Source: Mucilaginibacter terrenus
Lineage (GTDB): Bacteria; Bacteroidota; Bacteroidia; Sphingobacteriales; Sphingobacteriaceae
Assembly: GCF_003432065.1 (NCBI RefSeq)
Contig: NZ_QWDE01000002.1
Span: 930,001-994,000, forward strand
DNA: 64,000 bases
Direction: 5' to 3'
The translations under genes and the position numbers were made by a program. The notes below the pieces were generated by a model. It did not search any database, had not been told where the DNA came from, and saw nothing but the letters and a program-made list of their open reading frames with translations. Of this stretch, positions 53,228 through 61,371 are shown one piece after another (position 1 is the first letter of the stretch; every line of letters begins with the position of its first letter).

Positions 53228-53719
53228 ATGAAAACTGATGACGAGATATTAACTGACCACCAAAATGACGCTGATAAAAATTGGGGCCGGTTGGTTGTAT
53301 TAACTAAAAAATATTTTGATTACTGGGCATTAAAAACCATCAAGCCGCACTGGAACGAGATGAAGCTATCGTATATGCCTGTTATCTCCAACGTCAGCCT
53401 TAAAGGAAGTACAAGTAATGAGATAGCTAAACGGTCGCTAACTGCAAAGCAGGCGTTAAGTGTAACCATCAAAGAACTCGAGCGAAAGAACATGGTTGTT
53501 ACCACAGCAGCAAAAAGGGACAAAAGAAGCCATAAAATTAATTTAACCGAACAAGGGAAAAAATTAATGCTGGTGGCTAATCAGGAAATAAACAGTTTAA
53601 CTGACGAGTACATTAAACTAGTTGGTAAGCAGAATTTCGAAACCACATTGAGCGTGCTACAGGCAATTAATCAATACCACGAGACAATGAATTCGTTGTC
53701 GGAAGAGGATGATCATTAG
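53228..53719 (+). CDS. MarR-family transcriptional regulator
   Basis: 163 aa. The winged-helix core is visible (MPVISNVSLKGSTSNEIAKR, LTAKQALSVTIKELERKNMVVTTAAKRDKRSHKINLTEQGKKLM in blocks), including the D-x-R-S wing typical of MarR. N- and C-terminal helices form the dimer interface. Divergent from the SDR-like gene; likely represses it and itself through the palindrome between them. Ligand unknown. Confidence 0.9.
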   Translation: MKTDDEILTDHQNDADKNWGRLVVLTKKYFDYWALKTIKPHWNEMKLSYMPVISNVSLKGSTSNEIAKRSLTAKQALSVTIKELERKNMVVTTAAKRDKRSHKINLTEQGKKLMLVANQEINSLTDEYIKLVGKQNFETTLSVLQAINQYHETMNSLSEEDDH

Positions 53720-53985
53720 CATCTTCAATTAGAAAATAGGTTACGATCATTAAATAGATTTGGTTATTATTATTGCCGGTGAGCTAATTTCCTTAAGGGA
53801 TACGATCGTTACCTGTTGCATCAGTAATTCCCGTTTATTTATTATCTACATCACTGTATTTTCGACCAGGTTGTCATTCTTTTTTGTCTCCTGTAAACCT
53901 TTAACATTCAAGGCACCTCCTTTCGTGATGCTTTTTTTGCCGTATATTTAGGCAATACTTGCTTATTCCCTAATTTGACGATCCG

Positions 53986-55104
53986 ATGAGTAATTCCTTA
54001 ACTGCTAATTCCCCTCACGATTTAGGAAGTGCTTTTTTGCCGAATGGCGACATTGATCTTAACTTATTTTTTAACTCTGCTAAGGATCTTTTTTGTGTAG
54101 CCGGGTTCGACGGCTTCTTTAAAAAAGTGAATCCTGCGGTAACCGAAACCCTTGGCTACACAGAAGCGGAGCTTCTGAGCAGACCGATCAATTCATTTGT
54201 ATTTCCGGATGATCAACTGGCGACAGAGCATCGCCGTCAGGCGTTGCGGGAAGAGCAGGTGCTGAAAAATTTCGAGAACCGTTACGTTACAAAAAATGGG
54301 GAACTGGTTTGGTTATCATGGACGTCGGTACCAAATGCTGAACTGCGGCTGGTATTTGCCGTAGCAAAGAATATTACCCCTCAGAAGATTGAAGAATCAA
54401 AACGTGATCAGGCATTTGAAAACTTAAGTGCTTATCAGCAGGAGCTAAAAGATGTAGTGTATACCGCCCTGCATGATCTTCGCGCCCCGGTTGGTAACAT
54501 GATGTCTATTTTTGATATTTATAATGAGCTTAAAACACCGATTTCCCCTTACGAGGAGTCTCTTAGCTTATTAAAGGCCACTATCAGAGAGTTGAAGGTT
54601 AAAATGGATAATTATCTGGATCGGTTGGTAAACAAAGGGAAACAAGAAAGTATCCACGGAGAAGTTAAACTCAGCAGTGTGGTCAACCGGATTAAAACAT
54701 CGCTGGCTGCCTTAATCAATGAAAGTAAAGCGGTAATTACCACTGATTTCTCGCAAGCTGCAGCCATTTGTTTTGATGAAGACCATTTAGACAGCATTTT
54801 TTTAAATCTCATTTCCAATAGTATAAAGTATGCCCGACCCGGTGTGCCACCGGTAATCGAGCTGACCAGCAAACCGGATGGTGCCTGCATACAGGTTAAG
54901 GTTAAAGATAACGGGCTGGGTTTTAACACTAAAAAAGTAAAGGGCCGGATATTTGAAGAACAGCAGCGCTTTCATCCTGGCGTAGAGGGTAAGGGGCTGG
55001 GCCTTTATCTGGTAAAAATGCACTTGACAAGCGGCGGGGCCGACATCAGCGTACATAGCAAGCCTAATCAAGGCACAACCTTTACAATCTCCTTTAAAAA
55101 GTAG
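53986..55104 (+). CDS. Cytoplasmic PAS-domain histidine kinase
   Basis: 372 aa, no membrane segment. PAS domain about 28-130 (LFCVAGFDGFFKKVNPAVTETLGYTEAELL in blocks, GELVWLSWTSVP), then a DHp helix with H163 in YTALHDLRAPVGNM, and HATPase_c with N-box NLISNSIKYARPG, G1 DNGLGFN, G2 GKGLGLYLVKM. No receiver domain and no adjacent response regulator: orphan kinase. Followed 117 nt later by a PAS membrane protein. Confidence 0.92.
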   Translation: MSNSLTANSPHDLGSAFLPNGDIDLNLFFNSAKDLFCVAGFDGFFKKVNPAVTETLGYTEAELLSRPINSFVFPDDQLATEHRRQALREEQVLKNFENRYVTKNGELVWLSWTSVPNAELRLVFAVAKNITPQKIEESKRDQAFENLSAYQQELKDVVYTALHDLRAPVGNMMSIFDIYNELKTPISPYEESLSLLKATIRELKVKMDNYLDRLVNKGKQESIHGEVKLSSVVNRIKTSLAALINESKAVITTDFSQAAAICFDEDHLDSIFLNLISNSIKYARPGVPPVIELTSKPDGACIQVKVKDNGLGFNTKKVKGRIFEEQQRFHPGVEGKGLGLYLVKMHLTSGGADISVHSKPNQGTTFTISFKK

Positions 55105-55221
55105 TCCGGGCATTAGTATCACCTGCTATATGCGATTTTTAGGCCATGATTTAATTTTCTGTTTCTCAGTTATATAGAAAATTACTACTTTCAACTACCT
55201 AATTAATTTAAGAACCTTTTC

Positions 55222-55776
55222 ATGAGAACCGGAGCTTTTAAGATCGCGCTCGTTTATATCGTTATGGGCATCTTATGGATCACGTTGAGTGACCGCCTGC
55301 TACTAACTCTGCAGGCCACCCTGGGAGCCGATGAAGTGTTTTTTCTGGGGAGTATTAAAGGCATTGCTTACGTATTGGTAACCGGCATTCTCTTATTTTT
55401 CCTTATTGTACGGCATACGCGTAGACTTTCGGAGAGCGAACGCAAGTACCGAACCTACTTTGACCAGAATACCAACCCAATGTGGATTATTAACAGGCGT
55501 ACCATGCTGATCACTGGCGTAAACGACGCTGCATCTGTGCGGTACGGCTATTCTAAAGATGAGTTCCTGAAAATGAGCGCGCTTGACCTTCGTCCCCCCG
55601 AAGAAATCAACACCGCTATTATGATCTTTCATGATCTTAAAAAAGGAATAAATGACATAGGAGTTGTTAAACACCGTAGAAAAGATGGCACCATCATCAA
55701 GGTTCACATTACGTGCAATTTGATTGATAGCGCCAGAGAGTCGCTGGTGATGGCTATGGGTGCAATTGTACCCTAA
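55222..55776 (+). CDS. Membrane-anchored PAS protein without output domain
   Basis: 184 aa. Two membrane helices (about 7-25 and 45-66; the start MRTGAFKIALVYIVMGILWI resembles kinases of this group), then one PAS domain (SESERKYRTYFDQNTNPMWI, NDAASVRYGYSKDEFLKMSALDLRP in blocks, HRRKDGTIIKV). It ends cleanly (MAMGAIVP, stop) with no kinase or cyclase domain and no kinase-like remnant downstream. Possibly a kinase that lost its C-terminus, or a stand-alone sensor. Confidence 0.8.
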   Translation: MRTGAFKIALVYIVMGILWITLSDRLLLTLQATLGADEVFFLGSIKGIAYVLVTGILLFFLIVRHTRRLSESERKYRTYFDQNTNPMWIINRRTMLITGVNDAASVRYGYSKDEFLKMSALDLRPPEEINTAIMIFHDLKKGINDIGVVKHRRKDGTIIKVHITCNLIDSARESLVMAMGAIVP

Positions 55777-56029
55777 TGCAGTTTTACAGCCAGGGCTTTA
55801 GTAACACCAACTGCCCACCCGCTGAATGGCTATATCACTCATTCCAAAACCTGCAAAAACCACACTTTTTTAAATAACCCATTCTGGTATTTGCCTCCAA
55901 TAGAAATTAATTGTCAAATTTTGCAGATATATGCTTCCGTTTGCAAAAAGGCTTCTAAAAAATAGCTTTTAAGAAAAGATGCTTGCAACTTTTATTAAAT
56001 TGATCTCGTCTTCTACTAAAACCCTGACC

Positions 56030-57265
56030 ATGAAAAAAATACTACTGCTCGCGTTTTCTTGTTTGACTATTAGCACTGCCATTGCCCAAATGCAACCTGC
56101 TGCCGATGACTTTGAAAAGTTCACTAAAGACATAGAAGCCCAGCGGTATGCCGCAACCCAGGCTAAGGAGTACGCGAAAGCGGATGAACTGCTGAAATCA
56201 TGGATAGTAAAGTACGACGAAGCCGACGCCAACCGAAAGGATAAATATAAATCATGGGCAGCAAGCATTTATTACAACCTGGCCTGCTACGAGGCTTTGC
56301 TCGGCAGGAAAGAACCCGCGCTAACCGCTTTCGAGAAATGCTACGCACTTGGTTACAATAACTATAAAAGCACCATGGAAGACAGCGACCTTAACACACT
56401 GCACCAGGAGAAACGCTTTAAAGCCGTAATGCAAGGCATGCGCGAAAAAAGTGATTACAGTTATGTTATTCAGCATGCGGGCCCGTACAATAAGGTGGTT
56501 GACAAAACCTGGCCTGCATTTACCTATCAGCAGGCAGAGGCACCCGAACTGGTGGCTTTGCGCAACAAGTTCAACCTGGATTCGGTAAGCGGAAACGGAG
56601 ATGAGATAAGTAAATTTAAAAACTTACTTTACTGGGCGCATAACTCAGTACGGCACGATGGTAACTCGAGCAATCCATCGTCCAGGAACGCTATTGACCT
56701 GATAGCCGTTTGCCAAAAAGAGAACCGCGGTGTTAACTGCCGCATGATGGCAACCATACTGCGCGATGCTTACCAGGCCGAGGGCTTTAAAACACGCGTG
56801 GTTACCTGCATGCCTAAGGATACTGCCGATAACGATTGCCATGTTATCACGGTTGTATGGTCAAAGTCGCTTAATAAATGGGTTTGGATGGATCCTACCT
56901 TTAACGCCTATGTAGCCGATGGTAAAGGTAACCTGCTAAGCATTGAAGAAGTACGGGAGCGCCTGGTAAAGGGCATTGATGACCTGGTGCTTAACCCTGA
57001 TGCCAACTGGAACAATAAGCAAAAGCAAACCAAAGAGCACTACTTGGGCTATTACATGTCAAAAAACCTTTACTGGCTGCAATGTGCCGCAAAAAGCGAA
57101 TGGGATATAGAGACCAATAAGCCAGGTAAACAGGCAAGCGACTACCTTAACCTTTACCCGGGTGATTACAATACCCTGCACCAGCCTAAAAAGCAGATGG
57201 GCAGGAGCGACCAGTATGCGGTAAATAACCCTAAATACTTTTGGCAAAAACCTGCGGACAAATGA
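56030..57265 (+). CDS. Exported transglutaminase-like protein
   Basis: 411 aa from MKKILLLAFSCLT, a signal peptide ending ...STAIAQ (an upstream in-frame start would bury the signal and is unlikely). N-terminal helical part with TPR-like region (YYNLACYEALLGRKEPALTAFEKCYALGY in blocks), then a transglutaminase-like domain with candidate triad C237 (RGVNCRMMATIL), H271 (DNDCHVITVVW) and D288 (WVWMDPTFNAYV). Probably a periplasmic thiol protease or amidase-type enzyme; substrate unknown. Confidence 0.85.
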   Translation: MKKILLLAFSCLTISTAIAQMQPAADDFEKFTKDIEAQRYAATQAKEYAKADELLKSWIVKYDEADANRKDKYKSWAASIYYNLACYEALLGRKEPALTAFEKCYALGYNNYKSTMEDSDLNTLHQEKRFKAVMQGMREKSDYSYVIQHAGPYNKVVDKTWPAFTYQQAEAPELVALRNKFNLDSVSGNGDEISKFKNLLYWAHNSVRHDGNSSNPSSRNAIDLIAVCQKENRGVNCRMMATILRDAYQAEGFKTRVVTCMPKDTADNDCHVITVVWSKSLNKWVWMDPTFNAYVADGKGNLLSIEEVRERLVKGIDDLVLNPDANWNNKQKQTKEHYLGYYMSKNLYWLQCAAKSEWDIETNKPGKQASDYLNLYPGDYNTLHQPKKQMGRSDQYAVNNPKYFWQKPADK

Positions 57266-57361
57266 TTTAAGCATTTTAGGGTAATAACATACAATAAGCA
57301 TATTTAAAATATTCAACTAATAAATGGGTGCATATGTAGAACTAAATTCTTAGTTTTACAT

Positions 57362-58765
57362 ATGCGGTTATTGCTACTTACAACAATTTTGTGCTTACAC
57401 CTGCCGGTTGCTTGGGCGCAGCAAAATGGTACGGTAACAAATAATAAAGAGCTGGTGAGCCTTAAAGGTACTGATGCTTTCACCACAATAGAAAACCACA
57501 CGACAGATACGCTCCGGCTTACCGAAGCTATTTACTATTACCTGCCGGTGTCGGAGAAAAGCGTTGAGGCGGTTATTGCGCCGGGTAAGTCCGCAACGTT
57601 TCGTACACAAATGAACTACCCGGACTTCATCCAGTTTAGTTCTTTACCGTTCAGGGTGTTTAATGCGCCGGGGAAAACAGTAAAGTGTACCGTCGAAAGT
57701 ACATCATCATTAAAGCTGTCCTTTACAGGCAACCTTCAGCAGGAGAATGATTATTACCAGGCTTACTTCAATGTAGCAAAAAGCAACCAAACCTACTATG
57801 CAGCCGGTGCCCGGCTCAATAATTTCAATCGGTTCCCGGCAATTGCTGATTCTATAAACCAGATCAACCTTAACTTTTTAAACGGCTACGGCTTTCCGCT
57901 TTCGCCAGCTTTTAAGAAATATGAGTACTGGCGATTGATGTATAACAATGCCTTTCTTAAGCATCACGTTTTGTTCGACAAAGCGTTTAAAACGGGTCAC
58001 GAGATAAAGATAGACACCGGTTACTACCACTTTGACCCGGAGATGCCTTTAGTGAATGAAGACATTCCCATCAGTTCTGAATATTTATGGTATGCCGTAT
58101 TCCGGATGAGGCACCTGGCACTGGCAAAAAGCAAAGCCGATTCGCTGCTTTCTACTAATATGCTTGCTGCTGCGCAGGAAGTTTATGGAACGAGCAAGAC
58201 GGGCGACGTAGTTAAAATGCGCCTTTTATATGATGCTTATGCCCGATCTAAACACAGTTACGACAAACTGCTTAACCGTGTTACGTTTTCAGATCTTTCA
58301 AACAAGCGTATCCTTGATTCCGTTAGCAACGCCAGGTTCTCCCTGCCAATGGTAGGTAGGGTGGCACCGGGTTTTAAGCTTGTGAACATAAATGGAGATA
58401 CAGTATCGCTGTCGGAATTTAAGGGTCATTTGGTGATGATAAACTTTTGGGCCGGTTGGTGCGCTCCTTGCATAAAAGAATTTCCGGCGGAGAACAAGTT
58501 GTCGGCAACTTATAGCGCCAGCAAAAAACTGGTTGTGATAAACGTTTGTATAGAGACATCTGCCGAATTGTGGAAGAGCCTAACGGCAAAGCATCAGCTA
58601 GCCATGGTGAATCTTTTTGCTGATGAGAAACAGGTTGCCAGTCTAAAACGCAGGTACAACATTTCTGGCCTTCCGAAAAGTGTGCTGATTGATGCCGATA
58701 TGAAGATCATCAGCAACAATTTTAAACGGGCCAGCGAGGTGAGGTTAAGCGATCTTGAAAATTAA
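57362..58765 (+). CDS. Exported TlpA-type thioredoxin-fold protein
   Basis: 467 aa. Signal peptide (LLLLTTILCLHLPVAWAQ); a ~300-residue N-terminal region of mixed helix and beta with no motif I recognise; C-terminal thioredoxin domain from about residue 335 (RVAPGFKLVNINGDTVSLSEF) with active site WCAPC (C367, C370). Bacteroidota commonly carry such large TlpA-like lipoprotein or periplasmic oxidoreductases. Its 3' end converges within 4 nt of the acyltransferase gene. Confidence 0.88.
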   Translation: MRLLLLTTILCLHLPVAWAQQNGTVTNNKELVSLKGTDAFTTIENHTTDTLRLTEAIYYYLPVSEKSVEAVIAPGKSATFRTQMNYPDFIQFSSLPFRVFNAPGKTVKCTVESTSSLKLSFTGNLQQENDYYQAYFNVAKSNQTYYAAGARLNNFNRFPAIADSINQINLNFLNGYGFPLSPAFKKYEYWRLMYNNAFLKHHVLFDKAFKTGHEIKIDTGYYHFDPEMPLVNEDIPISSEYLWYAVFRMRHLALAKSKADSLLSTNMLAAAQEVYGTSKTGDVVKMRLLYDAYARSKHSYDKLLNRVTFSDLSNKRILDSVSNARFSLPMVGRVAPGFKLVNINGDTVSLSEFKGHLVMINFWAGWCAPCIKEFPAENKLSATYSASKKLVVINVCIETSAELWKSLTAKHQLAMVNLFADEKQVASLKRRYNISGLPKSVLIDADMKIISNNFKRASEVRLSDLEN

Positions 58766-58769
58766 ATGT

Positions 58770-59897
58770 TTAATGTTGCGTGATCTTAGCGAAGCGCTTC
58801 TTTAAGTTGAGGAAGTATTTCTCCAGTGTGTAATAAGAGAGAGCTGCCAACATAATGGCCAGGATGTAGCTGGCCACGTAAATTATTACGTTCTGCAAGT
58901 AATAGTTCATGTTCGGCATATAATTTTTAGTGAGCCAAAGCATGAGGTAAACCGGGAATTTATGCAATAGGTATATCCCGTAAGATATTTCGCCTATAAA
59001 CATCAGCTTCTTGTTGGTAAGATTATAAATGCTGGTCTCCGTTTCGCAAAGGTTTACAATTAACAAAGCAGCAATAGCAGCTATAAAAAGATCGCCCTCT
59101 GGCATATTACGCACTATATACAGGTAAATAACTGCCAGCAGTGCGAGCGAAAGCAGCACCTGTACATACTTGTTGAACATAAGGTTGAAGAACCCCTGCA
59201 GCTTAAATTTGAAGTGCTGATGCTTGGTGTTAAAGTAAATTACCGCTACAATGGCACCCATCATCATGTTATCAAAACGCATGTAGTAAGTGAGCTGGCT
59301 CAGGGCGTGCATCTCGTCGCTCCGGTGCTGAAAGTGCCTTATCACCTGTACCAGTGCCAGGAACGCGATCATGAAAATAATAAGCGCGTGAAAGATCTGG
59401 CGGGTAGTTTTAAACTTAAAGAAGTGGGGATGGAAGATGTAAAATTGTTCTTCGGTACCAATTGACCATATTGGGTCAAATAGTGCCGGTATTATCTTTA
59501 ATGCAAACGCTAGGTTGGGCAAAAAGAAAATAGCCATTACAAATGGTTTTGCATGTGGCCAGTAAACCAGCAAACCAATAAATACCACTACGTAGTAGAG
59601 TGGCCATATGCGCAATATACGCCGCATGTAAAATGCGGGCATACTTACCTTTTGGAAGTTTAGCTTTTCTTCCAGCAGGAGGTAAGTTATTAGAAAGCCA
59701 CTGAGCGAAAAGAATATTGATACACCCACCCGGCCAAGGCTGGTAAGCGGGAAGAAGTCAATTGCAGTAAGATGAAAATCCTGCTTTCCAAGTTCTATAT
59801 GGGCTATTACCACCAACAACGCTGCTATGGCCCTTACACCATTAAGATTTGGAAAGTAAACTCTTGATTTTTTTTGAGGTTTTACAGCATCGGCCAT
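58770..59897 (-). CDS. Acyltransferase-3 family membrane protein
   Basis: 375 aa from the second ATG (MADAVKPQKKS; an ATG 13 codons upstream is the alternative). Ten or so membrane helices; YFPNLNGVRAIAALLVVIAHIELG carries the conserved histidine, and GRVGVSIFFSLSGFLITYLL and GEISYGIYLLHKF are family signatures (OafA/NodX-like). It O-acylates sugars of surface polysaccharides or peptidoglycan; target unknown. Monocistronic. Confidence 0.92.
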   Translation of the reverse strand: MADAVKPQKKSRVYFPNLNGVRAIAALLVVIAHIELGKQDFHLTAIDFFPLTSLGRVGVSIFFSLSGFLITYLLLEEKLNFQKVSMPAFYMRRILRIWPLYYVVVFIGLLVYWPHAKPFVMAIFFLPNLAFALKIIPALFDPIWSIGTEEQFYIFHPHFFKFKTTRQIFHALIIFMIAFLALVQVIRHFQHRSDEMHALSQLTYYMRFDNMMMGAIVAVIYFNTKHQHFKFKLQGFFNLMFNKYVQVLLSLALLAVIYLYIVRNMPEGDLFIAAIAALLIVNLCETETSIYNLTNKKLMFIGEISYGIYLLHKFPVYLMLWLTKNYMPNMNYYLQNVIIYVASYILAIMLAALSYYTLEKYFLNLKKRFAKITQH

Positions 59898-60017
59898 TGG
59901 TGAATCTGATTGCAAAGCGCTTTGTCGCCCGTTCACCGAAAATATGTAAAATTTATCTCACGTCATTAACCTCGGCGCACAAAAATTTCGTTCCTTAATG
60001 AACACAAATACTTCTAA

Positions 60018-60740
60018 TTATCGGGCGCTGCCTTTTACAACTTTGTTGTAATTTTCGAGACAATTGTTAAGCGGCTGGCCTTTTTGATGGATACACTCGC
60101 AAAATATCTTACATGCACCCGGGTTAGCACTGTCCTTACACTGGAGATTACAATCTGAAAGTGTATTGCGGGGCATAATGCTAAACACATGTGTTAGTGC
60201 AAATACCACCATGGCAACGGTTGCAAATACCCCGGCAAAGAAAGCTTTAGGAAAGCTGTTACTATATTCAGATGGACTTGTGGCCCTAGTGGACGGCGGA
60301 GTATTAAAAGGCAGTATGTACTTTATCCTGTCGTAATACCAGCATAAAAGAAACAGACAGGATATCACCATTAGGGGAGATGTTAACAGCGAACCTTCAA
60401 AACGTACTGATAACGAAAGCACGCATATATTCAGGATGATAGGTAAATATAGCAGTACTCCCAAGACTGCGGTGCGTGGAATAAGAATCAGGATTGCGGC
60501 CGTTACCTGTGCAACACCAATAAAGGTGTAGTAAAAACCGGTGTGATAAAGTGCTTCCAGATAAGCACCCATGGGATGATTGTTGGACAATGAGGTAAAC
60601 CGTTCGCCCATTATTTTTATAAAGCCTGAAAGCAGGAAACCCCACGCCAGCGCCACACGGTTAAAGGTGGCAAAGTAACGCATCCACCTGTTGTGCGTTG
60701 CTTGTGCGTGTAACTTGTCCAGAACAGTTGAGATTTGCAT
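60018..60740 (-). CDS. DoxX-like membrane protein with Cys-rich C-terminus
   Basis: 240 aa from MQISTVLDKLHAQ. Four membrane helices in a DoxX-like layout (VALAWGFLLSGFIKIMG, FIGVAQVTAAILILIP, LLYLPIILNICVLSL, LMVISCLFLLCWYY), a fifth (FFAGVFATVAMVVFALTHVF) and a C-terminal ~45 residues with six cysteines (SDCNLQCKDSANPGACKIFCECIH...NCLE). The cysteine pattern suggests disulfides or metal outside the cytoplasm. Not recognised beyond the DoxX similarity. Confidence 0.75.
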   Translation of the reverse strand: MQISTVLDKLHAQATHNRWMRYFATFNRVALAWGFLLSGFIKIMGERFTSLSNNHPMGAYLEALYHTGFYYTFIGVAQVTAAILILIPRTAVLGVLLYLPIILNICVLSLSVRFEGSLLTSPLMVISCLFLLCWYYDRIKYILPFNTPPSTRATSPSEYSNSFPKAFFAGVFATVAMVVFALTHVFSIMPRNTLSDCNLQCKDSANPGACKIFCECIHQKGQPLNNCLENYNKVVKGSAR

Positions 60741-60858
60741 AATTATTATTGAAAGAACTTTGTGATTCAAAGTAAATATAAAAATTGTTATCCTGCAACT
60801 ATCATCAACAACTTTTTTGTTGAAATACCAACTACAACGTTTTCGAAGATTAGTCTAT

Positions 60859-60866
60859 TAATTTTG
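60859..60866 (+). promoter_or_regulatory. Possible promoter -7 box of the FecR-N-like gene
   Basis: TAATTTTG matches TAnnTTTG; a GTTTTC about 19 nt upstream is close to TTTG. A small hairpin GTAGTT/AACTAC follows at the predicted start of the RNA. Confidence 0.45.
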
Positions 60867-60972
60867 TAGTTATTAAACTACCTTTAGTTTACCAATTATC
60901 TATTAAGAAAATATTCGTGGTTATTCTACAAATGGTTAGTAAACCTTTTGTGAGCCTTGTACCTGCACCCAG

Positions 60973-61194
60973 ATGGAGAATGAAGATCGTATACTAGAGT
61001 TATCAGCCAGGAAACTGGCTCAGGAGGCTACGGGTACTGAGTTGGGTGAATTGGCTAATCTGCTTAAAGACAATACTGTTGCTATTGAGCTTTCTCACTT
61101 TTTATTTAACAGCAGGGCTATAGAAAAGCAAATTCCGGAGGAGGAGAGCCGCCGGCTTTTTGCCAGGGTGCTGAGCAATATGAATCATCAGTAG
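60973..61194 (+). CDS. Small protein resembling the N-terminus of FecR-type anti-sigma proteins
   Basis: 73 residues, MENEDRILELSARKLAQEAT then GTELGELANLLKDN. The pattern (L-A-R-K-L-x-x-E-A-T-x-x-E-x-x-E-L) resembles the cytosolic sigma-binding helix of FecR-like membrane anti-sigma factors, but there is no membrane helix or periplasmic domain. It stands 177 nt before the TonB-dependent receptor and could regulate it. Function is inference. Confidence 0.65.
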   Translation: MENEDRILELSARKLAQEATGTELGELANLLKDNTVAIELSHFLFNSRAIEKQIPEEESRRLFARVLSNMNHQ

Positions 61195-61371
61195 AAGTTC
61201 CTACTGCAATAAATTACTTAAAATCCTCCAAAAATTATCATTTTGTTAAATAGTAGGCGGCGTAAGTGCTGATTTAACACTTAGTTGATGATTTAACTAT
61301 CAAAAGGTAATCTTTCAAGAACTTTTGCTTAACACGTTTGCGGCACCTTCGCCCCAAACAAAAACGATCAC

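Noticed and set aside
53760..53951. 63-codon open frame between the MarR gene and the PAS kinase
   Set aside because: Non-ATG start, no ribosome site, hydrophobic low-information protein; I treat the spacer as non-coding. It holds no clear motif.
53986..55776. A complete phosphorelay formed by the PAS kinase and the next gene
   Set aside because: Neither gene has a receiver or HPt domain, so no phosphoacceptor is visible.
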